Source: JACCXM01 sp046328335 (GTDB lineage: Bacteria > Chloroflexota > Chloroflexia > Thermomicrobiales > UBA6265). Taken from it: a stretch of DNA of 64,000 nucleotides. Positions 15,989 through 24,774 of the stretch are shown one piece after another. The notes beneath the pieces were generated by a model, which was not told the origin of the DNA, did not search any database, and saw nothing but the letters and a program-made list of their open reading frames with translations. Positions within the stretch are counted from its first letter, which is position 1. The number at the start of each line of letters is the position of its first letter. The position numbers and the translations under genes are program-made. Location: contig JAXLWU010000014.1 of the NCBI GenBank assembly GCA_046328335.1, forward strand, positions 62,001-126,000, read 5' to 3'.

Positions 15989-18403
15989 TTACATCTCCGC
16001 CGGAATCCAGATGTTCTTGACCTGCGTCGATTCGCGCAGAAACTCCTCGCCTTCGCCCTGTTCCGGATTGCGCCAATCGCGGCCGGGGCGGGAGACGATC
16101 CAGGTTCGCTTCAGGTTGCCCGCGGAGGCGCGCTCGACCTCGGCCGCGCCCGCCGCGTCCCCGGCGTACCAGAGGGCATCGACGCCATCGTGCTCGGCAA
16201 GCACTCGCGCTAGCGTATTGCGCCCGCCAGTGACGATATTCACGGCGCCCGCGGGGACGTCCGAGGTCTCGAACACCTGGTAGAGATCGGTCGCCGCCAG
16301 CGGAAACCGCTCGGACGGCACCGCGATCACCCGGTTGCCCATCGTTAGCGCCGGGGCGAGCAGCGAGACGAACTGGAGCAGCGGGGCGCGGTCGTCACAG
16401 ACGATCCCGATGATTCCCATCGGTTCAGGCACCGCCGCCGTGAAACCACGCAGCGGCGTTCCGTGGACGGCGCCATCGTATTTGTCCGCCCAGGCGGCGG
16501 CGCTGAACCAGCGGGTAATGGCAATCGCGACTTCAGCGGACGCATCGGCCCGGGAGACACCGAGCATCGCCCGCAGCCGCGCTGTGAACTCGTCTTCCCG
16601 CGCCGCGAGATTCTCGGCGATGTAGTAGAGCACCTGCGCCCGCGCATGACCGGACATCGCCGCCCAGCCACCGGCGGCCAATGCCGCCTCGACGGCATTG
16701 CGGAGGTCCTTGCGGTTGCCGTCGCCGACCTCGCCCAAATAACCACCATCACTGGCGACGATCAACCGGCTGTAGCCGGAGTCGGGGCGCGCCTGCTTGC
16801 CGCCGATGAAGAGTTTGGCGGTCCGGTCGATGGCGGGAGCACTCCCGTCCGGCCCCCGGCGATGGCCGTTCTCCCGCGCGGCCGACGCGGCTTTCACTGG
16901 TTCCGGGACCTCCGCGGTCGCCGCGGCCGCCATCCACGCCGGCCGCAGATACTCGTACATCCCCTCCCGGCCGCCTTCGCGCCCGAAGCCGCTCTCGCGA
17001 TACCCACCGAAGCCGGACGCGGCGTCGAAGAGATTGGTGGCGTTGATCCAGACCGTCCCCGCCTTGATCGCCCGCGCGACGTCGATCGCCAGACTGACGT
17101 CTTCCGTCCAGACGCTCGCAGCCAACCCGTAGGCGGTGTTGTTCGCCAGGGCGATCGCCTCCGCCGGGGTGCGGAAGGTCATCGCCGCCAGGACCGGACC
17201 GAAAACCTCCACTTGCGCGATTTCGCACGAGGGCGCGATATTGGCGACCAGCGTCGGCGGGAAGAAGCAGCCGGCGGGGAGGCGCTCGCTCCATGACGGC
17301 TGCCAGATGGTGGCGCCTTCCTGCCGGGCGCGATCGACCAACCCCTCGATGGTGGCCAGTTGCACCGGCGCCACGATCGCGCCCATATCGATCGCCTTGT
17401 CGAGCGGATCTCCCACCCGCAGCGTTTCCATCCTGGCCCGCAGTTTCGCCAGAAAACGCTCGGCGATCCCCTCCTGTAGCAACAGGCGCGAACCAGCACA
17501 GCAGACCTGGCCCTGGTTGAACCAGATCGCATCGACGACCCCTTCGATCGCGCCGTCGATGTCGGCATCCGCGAACACGACGAATGGCGATTTGCCGCCC
17601 AGTTCGAGGGAGAGGCGCTTGCCCGATCCGGCGGTGATCCGCCGGATCTCGCGCCCGACCTCGGTGCTGCCGGTGAACGCGATCTTGTCGATGCCCGGGT
17701 GCGCCGTAAGGAGCGCGCCGGTCTTTCCTTCGCCAGTGACCACATTCAGCACGCCCGGCGGCAATCCGGCGCGGGCCGCGATCTCGGCGAAGGCGATGGC
17801 CGTGAGCGAGGTGTAGCGCGCCGGCTTCAGCACCACCGTGTTGCCCGCCGCCAGCGCCGGGGCGATCTTCCAGGCGAGCATCAGCAGCGGGAAATTCCAC
17901 GGCACGATCTGCCCGACGACGCCGATCGCCTCCTGCCCCGGAAACGCGGTCTCGAGCAACTGCGCCCAGCCGGCATGGTGATAGAGATGCCGGGCGACGA
18001 GCGGCACGTCGATATCGCGGCTCTCCCGGATCGGCTTGCCGTTGTCGAGCGTCTCCAGCACCGCCAGCAGGCGGGCGTGCTTCTGCACCTGCCGCGCCAA
18101 CGCGTAGAGGTACCGGGCGCGGGTGTGACCCGGCAGCGCCCTCCAGGCGGGGAAGGCGCGGCGCGCCGCGGCCACCGCCCGATCGACATCCTCGGGACCT
18201 GATTGGGCAACGGCGATCAACGTCGCGCCGGTCGCCGGATTGATGCTGTCGAAATACTCGCCGCTCACCGGCGGCGCGAGTTCGTTGTCGATGAACAACC
18301 CGAGAGCGGGGCCATGTTCGGCCAGCCAGGCCCGCGCCGGCCCGGCCGATTCCGGCGCGGGACCATAACTCATGGTTGTGAAGATCTCAGCGACGGTTTC
18401 CAT
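15989..18403 (-). CDS. Two-domain aldehyde dehydrogenase, ALDH16 type
   Basis: The 804-residue protein joins two ALDH domains. Domain 1 (about 30-500) is complete: LELGGKSPF with the general base E267, then NQGQVCCAGSR with catalytic cysteine C301 and a second cysteine at 302. Domain 2 (from about 545, FIGGKQARPDSGYS) keeps an N-terminal half like ALDH but lacks the LELGG glutamate and the cysteine. This architecture is the ALDH16 family, in which bacterial members have one active and one inactive domain. ATG 18403 has GATGAGGCG upstream; the open frame reaches 18676 but that part is not ALDH-like. It oxidises an aldehyde to an acid with NAD(P). It lies downstream of deoC, suggesting it removes the aldehyde that DeoC releases. 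Confidence 0.92.
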   Translation of the reverse strand: METVAEIFTTMSYGPAPESAGPARAWLAEHGPALGLFIDNELAPPVSGEYFDSINPATGATLIAVAQSGPEDVDRAVAAARRAFPAWRALPGHTRARYLYALARQVQKHARLLAVLETLDNGKPIRESRDIDVPLVARHLYHHAGWAQLLETAFPGQEAIGVVGQIVPWNFPLLMLAWKIAPALAAGNTVVLKPARYTSLTAIAFAEIAARAGLPPGVLNVVTGEGKTGALLTAHPGIDKIAFTGSTEVGREIRRITAGSGKRLSLELGGKSPFVVFADADIDGAIEGVVDAIWFNQGQVCCAGSRLLLQEGIAERFLAKLRARMETLRVGDPLDKAIDMGAIVAPVQLATIEGLVDRARQEGATIWQPSWSERLPAGCFFPPTLVANIAPSCEIAQVEVFGPVLAAMTFRTPAEAIALANNTAYGLAASVWTEDVSLAIDVARAIKAGTVWINATNLFDAASGFGGYRESGFGREGGREGMYEYLRPAWMAAAATAEVPEPVKAASAARENGHRRGPDGSAPAIDRTAKLFIGGKQARPDSGYSRLIVASDGGYLGEVGDGNRKDLRNAVEAALAAGGWAAMSGHARAQVLYYIAENLAAREDEFTARLRAMLGVSRADASAEVAIAITRWFSAAAWADKYDGAVHGTPLRGFTAAVPEPMGIIGIVCDDRAPLLQFVSLLAPALTMGNRVIAVPSERFPLAATDLYQVFETSDVPAGAVNIVTGGRNTLARVLAEHDGVDALWYAGDAAGAAEVERASAGNLKRTWIVSRPGRDWRNPEQGEGEEFLRESTQVKNIWIPAEM

Positions 18404-18570
18404 CGTCTGCGCCTCATCGATTTCCCGTGGGTCACCATATCGCGCGCCAGGAGCACATGGCCCGCATGGCGTCTCCCGCAATGATACGAAGCGATCCCGG
18501 CTTCGGAGATCGTTCGCCCCCGAACGCACCCGTTGACTCGCGTAAGCCGCGCCCATGCCACCGAACTGTC

Positions 18571-18597
18571 GTAGGGCGCGACGCTTGCGTCGCCCGC
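18571..18597. repeat. Dispersed palindrome, family A, copy 4
   Basis: GTAGGGCGCGACGC followed by TTGCGTCGCCCGC lies in the 241-base spacer between deoC and ALDH16 and is almost identical to the copies at 3299 and 34904. Confidence 0.8.
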
Positions 18598-18644
18598 GCC
18601 TCCATCCGAGGCAGTAAACATCCCAGAAGCGAGTAGTCGCCGCT

Positions 18645-19631
18645 CTACGCCATCGGCTGGCGGTGCGCCGCGGCATAGCGGCCGGTGACGTGGTGTTCCA
18701 GTTGCCGCTCGATGTCGGAGAGGAGACCGCTGGCTCCGATCCGGAACAGGTCCGCCTGCGTCCAGGCCGGACCGAGTTCCTCGTTCATCATGATCAGCCA
18801 GTCGAGCGCACCCTTGGCGTTGCGGATACCGCCGGCCGGTTTGAAGCCGACCTGCTCCCCGGTCCGCTCGCGGTACTCGCGAATCGCGCGGACCATCGTC
18901 AGACCGACCGGCAATGTCGCGTTGACGCTCTCCTTGCCGGTCGAGGTCTTGATGAAATCGGCGCCGGCCATCATGCAGACCAGACTGGCCATCGCCACCT
19001 CGCGCAGCGTGCCCAGTTCCCCCGTGGCCAGAATCGTCTTCAGGTGGGCCTCGCCGCACGCGGCGCGAAAATCGCGCACCTCGTCGTAGAGCCGGCGCCA
19101 CTCGCCGCGGAGCACGTGGGCCCGGGAAATGACGATGTCGATCTCGGCCGCTCCGGCTCCAACCGAGGCTTCGATCTCCGCCAGTTTCAACCGGTGTGGA
19201 ATCTGACCGGCGGGGAAGCCGGTGGAAACCGCCGCCACCGGAATACCGGAACCACGCAAGGCCGCGACCGCGGTTTCGATCAGGTTGTGATAGACGCAGA
19301 CCGCCGCGACCTGGATGCCGAGATCGGCGGCGCCGAGGGCGGCGAGAATATCGTGCCGCACCGGCTGTCGCGCCTTGGCGCAGAGGCGAAGCACATTGCC
19401 CGGGGTGTCGTCTCCCGCGAGGGTGGTGAGGTCGATGGTGGTGATCGCCCGCAACAGCCAGGCTGCCTGCCACTGCTGTTTCACCGAACGGCGCGCGGTC
19501 ATGGTCGCCGCTCGCCGCTCCGTCGCGGCGCGGTTGACCCGCACCGCCTGCACCCAGGCCGGATCGAAGGGAATGCCCTGGTTGCGAGAGCGGGTCAACG
19601 CCGGGTAGGTCTCGATCTCGATCGCGGCCAT
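18645..19631 (-). CDS. deoC: Deoxyribose-phosphate aldolase
   Basis: This class I aldolase of 328 residues would cleave 2-deoxyribose 5-phosphate, or a related 3-hydroxyaldehyde phosphate, to glyceraldehyde 3-phosphate and acetaldehyde. The Schiff-base lysine is K228 in ADFIKTSTGK. The second active-site lysine is in VGFKPAGGIRN. AEIDIVIS supplies the acidic residue. It is longer than E. coli DeoC (about 260) because of an N-terminal extension of about 70 residues, a form seen in animals and many bacteria. AAGGAGA precedes the ATG at 19631. It is divergent from the GntR gene and upstream of ALDH16, pairing aldolase and aldehyde dehydrogenase. Confidence 0.93.
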   Translation of the reverse strand: MAAIEIETYPALTRSRNQGIPFDPAWVQAVRVNRAATERRAATMTARRSVKQQWQAAWLLRAITTIDLTTLAGDDTPGNVLRLCAKARQPVRHDILAALGAADLGIQVAAVCVYHNLIETAVAALRGSGIPVAAVSTGFPAGQIPHRLKLAEIEASVGAGAAEIDIVISRAHVLRGEWRRLYDEVRDFRAACGEAHLKTILATGELGTLREVAMASLVCMMAGADFIKTSTGKESVNATLPVGLTMVRAIREYRERTGEQVGFKPAGGIRNAKGALDWLIMMNEELGPAWTQADLFRIGASGLLSDIERQLEHHVTGRYAAAHRQPMA

Positions 19632-19845
19632 CGCGGTCTCCTTGGCTTCAGGGGCGCTCAGAGCCAGACCAAGCGCCCAGGGTCGCTGCCCCGGATGTTC
19701 GGGGCGAGCGGAGACACTTGTCAACAGGTACACCTGGGGCTCTGCCGAAAACCGCCCGATTCGCGGCGGGCAATCTCATTGGCGCCATTCCCCATTGCGC
19801 TGACGCCCGACTCTGGTGTAGCGTTGCGCTCACATCCAGTCCTAT

Positions 19846-19859
19846 CCTGTCATAACAGG
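19846..19859. promoter_or_regulatory. Operator-like inverted repeat before the GntR gene
   Basis: CCTGT-CATA-ACAGG is a perfect 5+5 inverted repeat with a 4-base spacer. It ends 20 bases before the GntR ATG, in the deoC-gntR divergent region. Its TGT...ACA arms resemble operators of HutC-type GntR proteins, so autoregulation and control of deoC is a reasonable inference. Confidence 0.45.
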
Positions 19860-19879
19860 TCGTGGTTGAGCATAGCAGC

Positions 19880-20626
19880 ATGTGCCCGATCCAGGCCGAA
19901 TCACCGACGCCGAAATATCGGCAACTTGCCGATCTGCTCCGCGAGCGAATCACGCGGGGCGAACTGTCGCCGGGTGATCGCATCCCCTCCGAATCGCAAC
20001 TGGGAGATGCGTACCGGCTCAGCCGGATCACCATCCGGCAAGCACTGGCCGACCTGGAGCGGGATGGGCTGCTGGAGCGGGTGCCGGGCAAGGGAACCTT
20101 CGTCCGCAAGAAGAGCAGCCACGTCGAGCGGGTGACGCGCTTGACCGGATTCGGGGAAAACGTCCGCGCCCTCGGTCTCGAGCCGGGATACCGCACGCTC
20201 CGGGCGGAGCCGGGGCGAGCGCCGACGGCGATCGCCGATCGTCTGCGAGCGGCGTCGGGCAAGGTGTTCGTCATCGAGCGGGTATTGCTCGCGGACGGCG
20301 AGCCGATTGCCGAGCAAATTTCCCATCTTCCGCTCTGGATCGTGAGGACAGCGCCCGAGGCGTTCACCGTCGCCGCGCTCGACGCGGGATCGCTCTATCG
20401 GGCCATTGCCGAAACCGGGGTCCGGATGCACCGCGCCGACGAGATCGTCGAGCCGGGGATCGCCACCCAGGAGCAGGCGAGACGCCTGGAAACCCATGAG
20501 GGAGCGCTCGTACTCCGCGTGGGGCGCACCGTATTCGACCCGGACGGCACGCCCGTCGAATACGCGCTGATGACCTACCTTGCCGACGCTTACACCTACC
20601 GCACCACGCTCTACGCGAGTCAATGA
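19880..20626 (+). CDS. GntR family transcriptional regulator, HutC subfamily (UTRA domain)
   Basis: The 248-residue regulator has a winged-helix N-terminus: YRQLADLLRERITRGELSPGDRIPSE leads into LSRITIRQALADLERDGLLERVPGKGTF. The C-terminal UTRA effector domain runs from about residue 90, containing EQISHLPLW and the late VGRTVFDPDGTPVEYALMTY. UTRA domains usually bind phosphorylated sugars or related small molecules. ATG 19880 is used; GTG 19862 is in frame but would sit almost on the operator-like repeat. It starts the plus-strand catabolic operon and lies back-to-back with deoC, so it is probably the local regulator, responding to a pathway intermediate. Confidence 0.92.
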   Translation: MCPIQAESPTPKYRQLADLLRERITRGELSPGDRIPSESQLGDAYRLSRITIRQALADLERDGLLERVPGKGTFVRKKSSHVERVTRLTGFGENVRALGLEPGYRTLRAEPGRAPTAIADRLRAASGKVFVIERVLLADGEPIAEQISHLPLWIVRTAPEAFTVAALDAGSLYRAIAETGVRMHRADEIVEPGIATQEQARRLETHEGALVLRVGRTVFDPDGTPVEYALMTYLADAYTYRTTLYASQ

Positions 20627-20667
20627 CAACGATGGAACCCGGGATCCCACGGTGACGGAGGGAGGTG

Positions 20668-20715
20668 ATGAGGAGACCACGCAACACGGGCAAAACGATC
20701 GAGACATGGAAATAG
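20668..20715 (+). CDS. Possible 15-codon leader peptide before the sugar-binding protein
   Basis: An ATG at 20668 follows GAGGGAGG by a few bases and opens a reading frame MRRPRNTGKTIETWK ending in TAG at 20713-20715, about 15 bases before the binding-protein start. Codons 2 and 3 are AGG-AGA, which should be rare in this GC-rich genome. It is too short to prove by sequence. It may be translated as a leader coupled to the downstream gene, or the Shine-Dalgarno match may be chance. Confidence 0.25.
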   Translation: MRRPRNTGKTIETWK

Positions 20716-20729
20716 TGGAGGTGGTCGGA

Positions 20730-22238
20730 GTGATGAAAATCCGCAAACTGAAGCTACGCGGCATTCCTACAGCGCTGGCGCTCCTGGTGAGCGTGATGCT
20801 GGTCGCGCCGGGATCGGCCATGCTGGTCGGCGCGCAGGATGAAGCGAAGCCGAACTTCCAGGGGATCACGGTCACCGTCGCCGGTCCCGCCGGCCAGGTC
20901 GAATGCATCCAGAACTGGACCGACACGTGGGAAGCCGATACTGGCGGGACGGTGGCGATCAACGCCATCCCGTTCAGCGACATCGACAGCAAGATCCTCG
21001 CCGCGACGGGGACGAATACCTTCCTCGCCGACGTCTACTACGTCGGTTCGCAGACCGCCGGGCAACTGATGGCCGGCGATCATGTCATTCCGGTGCCGGA
21101 GGATCTCCAGGGCCGGCTCGGTCTCGAGCAGATCCCGGATATCTACAACAAGTACCAGCTTCGCTGGAATGACACCATGTACGGCGTCCCCTGGGACGGC
21201 GACATGCTGATGATGAACTACCGCAAGGATCTCCTCAGCGATCCCACCTACCAGCAGGAATTCAAGGACCAGTACGGCTACGATCTGGCGCCGCCCGAGA
21301 ACTGGCAGCAGTATGCCGATATCGCGGCGTTCTTTACCGGCAAGGACTGGGACAACAACGGCTCGCCCAATTACGGGTTGGTCGAGTTGCCGATGCGGCG
21401 CAACCACGCTTGGAACGGCTTCCTCTCGCGCGCGGCCGGTTACGCCAAGTACCCGGATGACCCAGCCTTCTTCTTCGATCCGGACACGATGAAACCGCGG
21501 ATCAACACCCCCGGCTTCGTCAAGGCGCTCGAGGACTGGAAGACCGCGCTGCAGTGGGGTCCGCCGGACATGCTCTCCTACGACTGGGCGGCAAACGCGC
21601 AGTCGTTCGTCGGTGGCCAGGCCGCGCTCAACATCCAGTGGGCGGACATCGGACCGATGAGCATCGACCCCAACACCTCGGTCGTCGCCGGGAACGTTGG
21701 CTTCGGCATGATCCCCGGTTCCACCGAGGTCTGGAACCCTGAGACGAAGGCGTGGGAGACGTTCGACAAGGCGAATCACGCGCCATTCGCTGGCTTCGGC
21801 GGCTGGATCTTCGTCGTGCCGAAGTTGAGCCCGAATCCGGACGCGGCGATGGACCTGGCGACCTATCTCGGCTCGCCGGAAGTCCGGGCCCAGGCGGTGA
21901 CGACACCCGGTTGTGGCGTCAATCCCAACTCCGAGGAACTGCTCGATCCGGCCATCTGGACCGCCGCCGGGTTCAGCGAGGAAGACGCGAAAGCCTACAC
22001 CCAGGCGATCACCGATTCGCTGAACGACCCGAATGTCGTATTCGATCTGCGCATCCCCGGCATTCCGGACTACAAGGACGCCCTCGAAATCGCGGTGACG
22101 AAGGCGCTCGTCGGTGAGGAATCGGCGCAGGATGCGCTCGACGAAGCAGCTGCGGAGTGGGACGCGATCACCGATCGCCTCGGCCGCGACCAGCAGGCGA
22201 AGTTCTATCGCGAATCGCTCGGCATCGCCGGCGAATGA
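20730..22238 (+). CDS. ABC transporter substrate-binding protein, carbohydrate type
   Basis: This is a 502-residue exported receptor. A basic N-terminus (MKIRKLKLRG) precedes a hydrophobic signal and cleavage near VGAQDEA. The mature part contains GTVAINAIPFSDIDSKI and ADVYYVGSQTAGQL, then the NYRKDLLSDP and WADIGPM regions, as in large family 1 sugar-binding proteins. GTG at 20730, in frame with ATG 20733, has GGAGG eight bases upstream; upstream frames lack a ribosome site. It is the first structural gene of the operon after GntR and is followed by two permease genes. No lipobox is seen, so anchoring is unclear. A sugar or nucleoside is likely; the exact ligand is not predictable. Confidence 0.92.
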   Translation: MMKIRKLKLRGIPTALALLVSVMLVAPGSAMLVGAQDEAKPNFQGITVTVAGPAGQVECIQNWTDTWEADTGGTVAINAIPFSDIDSKILAATGTNTFLADVYYVGSQTAGQLMAGDHVIPVPEDLQGRLGLEQIPDIYNKYQLRWNDTMYGVPWDGDMLMMNYRKDLLSDPTYQQEFKDQYGYDLAPPENWQQYADIAAFFTGKDWDNNGSPNYGLVELPMRRNHAWNGFLSRAAGYAKYPDDPAFFFDPDTMKPRINTPGFVKALEDWKTALQWGPPDMLSYDWAANAQSFVGGQAALNIQWADIGPMSIDPNTSVVAGNVGFGMIPGSTEVWNPETKAWETFDKANHAPFAGFGGWIFVVPKLSPNPDAAMDLATYLGSPEVRAQAVTTPGCGVNPNSEELLDPAIWTAAGFSEEDAKAYTQAITDSLNDPNVVFDLRIPGIPDYKDALEIAVTKALVGEESAQDALDEAAAEWDAITDRLGRDQQAKFYRESLGIAGE

Positions 22239-23188
22239 GCGGTACGTCCCGCCAGGCGTTATCTCCGGCCCCGACTGGACGCGGTCGGGGAGGACCGGAT
22301 GACGGCAAGGGTGGGGCGAATCAGGGCGCTCCGGCCGGGTTCTTCCTGAACCCGGCCGCCGCCCTGGTTCTGCTGTTGTCGCTCTTCCCGTTTCTCTTTT
22401 CGCTTGGCATGACCTTTACCAACTGGAATCTTCTCTTCCCGGAGATCGATTTTCGCGGGCTCGAGAACTGGCGACGTCTCTTTGGCGATGAAACACTCAC
22501 ACGCGCGGTTCGCAACACGCTCTTTTTCACCATCATGGCGACACTCATCGAGTACGCGCTCGGTCTCACACTCGCACTCTCGGTTCTGCGGATCAAGCGA
22601 GGGCAGCGCTTCTTTCGCCTCATCTTTCTCCTGCCGATGATGATCAGTCCGGCCGCGGTCGGCTACGTCATCGGGCGGATGCTCTTCAGCGAGACGCAGG
22701 GCCCCATCAACAACATCCTCTTCCGGATCGGACTGCCGCACATCCCCTGGACGAGCAACCCCGCCGTCGCGCCGTGGACGATCGTCTTCGCCGATGTCTG
22801 GCAGTGGACATCGTTCATGTTCATCCTGCTGCTCGCCGGGTTGCAGTCGCTCCCCGAGGAGCCCTTCGAGGCGGCGCGCGTCGATGGCGCCAACGCCTGG
22901 CAGGTCTTCACCCAGATCACCGTTCCGCTGCTGGCGCCGGTGACGGTCACCGCCATCCTGATCCGGTCACTCGAACTGTTCAAATTGATCGATCTGGTGC
23001 GGGTGATTACCGCCGGCGGTCCTGGCACCGCGACGCAGACGGTAACGCTCTACGTCTACGATCTGGCGCTCAATCGCGGCGACATGGCCTACGGCGCCGC
23101 GGTCGCCTATGCCCTGCTGATCATCGTCACCCTCTACGCCCTTGTCTATCTCGCCCTGACCCGGCGCACCGTCGCCAACGCGACGTAG
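22235..23188 (+). CDS. Carbohydrate ABC transporter permease (MalF/UgpA type)
   Basis: The 317-residue protein carries an N-terminal Pro/Gly-rich tail, then six TM segments starting LNPAAALVLLLSLFPFLFSLGMTFTNW. The EAA loop is FEAARVDGANAWQVFTQITVPLL, the coupling helix to the ATPase. It fits the CUT1 MalF/UgpA/LacF group. The ATG at 22235 overlaps the binding-protein stop (ATGA), indicating translational coupling. The second permease follows 12 bases after its stop. No ATPase gene follows, so the importer must borrow one from elsewhere. Confidence 0.93.
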   Translation: MSGTSRQALSPAPTGRGRGGPDDGKGGANQGAPAGFFLNPAAALVLLLSLFPFLFSLGMTFTNWNLLFPEIDFRGLENWRRLFGDETLTRAVRNTLFFTIMATLIEYALGLTLALSVLRIKRGQRFFRLIFLLPMMISPAAVGYVIGRMLFSETQGPINNILFRIGLPHIPWTSNPAVAPWTIVFADVWQWTSFMFILLLAGLQSLPEEPFEAARVDGANAWQVFTQITVPLLAPVTVTAILIRSLELFKLIDLVRVITAGGPGTATQTVTLYVYDLALNRGDMAYGAAVAYALLIIVTLYALVYLALTRRTVANAT

Positions 23189-23199
23189 GAGCCGTTCGT

Positions 23200-24048
23200 A
23201 TGCCGAACTCGACCCGGCGCCGCCTGAATCTGGCCTATGTCCCCCTGCTCATCTGGTCGGTGGTCATTCTCTTTCCGCTCTATTGGATGGTCATTACCTC
23301 GTTCAAACTGCCAATCGACATCAACCGCGGCGTCAGTTACATCCCCTGGGTCGATTTCACGCCCAGCCTGCATGCCTGGCAGGACCTGATGCAGGGCGCG
23401 GTGCCGATCGCGGATCCCCTGCGCAACAGTTTTCTGGCGGCCTCCATCAGTTCACTCGCCGCGGTGATCCTGGGCGGGATGGCCGGCTACGGTCTGTCCC
23501 GGTTTCACTACCGGTGGGGTCCCTGGGGCAACAAGGAGATCGCCTTCTGGTTCATCTCCCAACGGATGCTCCCTCCAGCCGCGGCGATTCTCGCCTTCAT
23601 GGTGATGTTCAACTACCTGCACCTGCTCGACTCGGTGCCCGGACTGGCAATCGCCTACACCGGATTCAACCTGCCGTTCGCAATCTGGATCATGCGCGAC
23701 TTCTTCCTGGCCCTGCCGCGCGAGTTGGAGGAATCGTCCCTGGTCGAGGGCGCGGGGTGGTTCACCACGTTCTGGCGCATTGTGCTGCCTCTCTCCATTC
23801 CGGGGCTGGCGGCAACGGGAATCCTGCTCTTCATCTTCTCCTGGAACGAGTATCTCTTCGCCTCGCTCCTCGCCTTCGAAAAGGCGAAGACGATGCCGGT
23901 GACGATCGCCGGGATGGCGACAGCGATCGGCGTCCGCTGGTGGCTGATGTCCGCGCTGGCGATCGTCAGCATGGTGCCGACGGTGCTGCTCGGTCTGCTG
24001 CTGGAGCGGTACATCGTGCGCGGGTTGACCGCGGGCGCGATCAAGTAG
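23200..24048 (+). CDS. Carbohydrate ABC transporter permease (MalG/UgpE type)
   Basis: This 282-residue partner permease has the MalG-like opening YVPLLIWSVVILFPLYWMVITSFK and the EAA loop ELEESSLVEGAGWFTTFWRIVLPLSIPG. The C-terminus ERYIVRGLTAGAIK is typical of CUT1 MalG/UgpE subunits. TAGGAG lies eight bases before the ATG at 23200; the longer open frame back to 22774 runs through the preceding permease gene and is not used. It completes the transmembrane part of the importer and is followed after 12 bases by a gene of unknown function. Confidence 0.93.
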   Translation: MPNSTRRRLNLAYVPLLIWSVVILFPLYWMVITSFKLPIDINRGVSYIPWVDFTPSLHAWQDLMQGAVPIADPLRNSFLAASISSLAAVILGGMAGYGLSRFHYRWGPWGNKEIAFWFISQRMLPPAAAILAFMVMFNYLHLLDSVPGLAIAYTGFNLPFAIWIMRDFFLALPRELEESSLVEGAGWFTTFWRIVLPLSIPGLAATGILLFIFSWNEYLFASLLAFEKAKTMPVTIAGMATAIGVRWWLMSALAIVSMVPTVLLGLLLERYIVRGLTAGAIK

Positions 24049-24060
24049 GAGTCGGGGACG

Positions 24061-24774
24061 ATGACGGCCGGGTTTGTCGCGCTCTGGAAGAACAACCCAC
24101 GGGAGTACGTGGCCTCGCCTCGCGACGAGTGGGGCACGACCGAGGCGATCCAGGCAGCGTTTGCCCGGGGCCGCGAGCGGGGGAACCGCACCTACGGGCT
24201 CTATTTCTGCCGCTGGTCGAGCGCCTGGCAATACATGACGTTCTGGGTCAGCCCGAGCATGGATGCCGTCTTCGCCACCATCGCCGATCTGGAACAGGCG
24301 GGAGATTTCAAGTTCGCCGATTCGTGGCACATCGTCGGTGACTTCATCGCCGACCCGGCGTTTCTGACCGAAGGCGCGTGGGATACGGTGCCGGAACCAG
24401 AGGAGGACGCGCCGCCACCCTATGGGATGGTCATGTTGGAACGCTTGTCGGCGACAGGATCAGGCGCACGGCGGGATCGGGTCCGTTTCCCCGCTCCTTC
24501 TCCGGGAGAGACAGGGGGATGGGGAGAAAACGCGGGAGTTCGGCTCTACGGAGCCTTCGATTGCCGGTTCAGCACGGGCTGGGAGCGCTTCACCTTCGTC
24601 ACCGCCCCGAATGGCGAAGCGCTCGCGGATTACCTTGCCTGGCGGGAGCGGGAGGGTACGTGGCGCGGGGTGGAGACATTCGCCGCCACGGGGCGATTGG
24701 ACCGCTTTTTCCGCTTCGGGAATCATCTCCAGACCAGCCTGACCTGGCTCAACGAAGAGGAGGGAGGAGCGTGA
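24061..24774 (+). CDS. Protein of unknown function with two copies of a CRxSxxW domain
   Basis: I do not recognise this 237-residue protein. It seems to contain two related segments. The first has GFVALWKNNPREYVASP at the start and GLYFCRWSSAWQYMTFW with C50. The second, after a low-complexity linker near 140-160, has YGAFDCRFSTGWERFTF with C168. The following gene product contains a third copy. The alternating hydrophobic pattern and short size suggest a ferredoxin-like or dimeric alpha/beta-barrel fold, but this is a guess. No signal peptide or TM is seen. It lies 12 bases after the second permease and overlaps the next gene by four bases, so it belongs to the operon and probably serves the catabolic pathway. 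Confidence 0.72.
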   Translation: MTAGFVALWKNNPREYVASPRDEWGTTEAIQAAFARGRERGNRTYGLYFCRWSSAWQYMTFWVSPSMDAVFATIADLEQAGDFKFADSWHIVGDFIADPAFLTEGAWDTVPEPEEDAPPPYGMVMLERLSATGSGARRDRVRFPAPSPGETGGWGENAGVRLYGAFDCRFSTGWERFTFVTAPNGEALADYLAWREREGTWRGVETFAATGRLDRFFRFGNHLQTSLTWLNEEEGGA

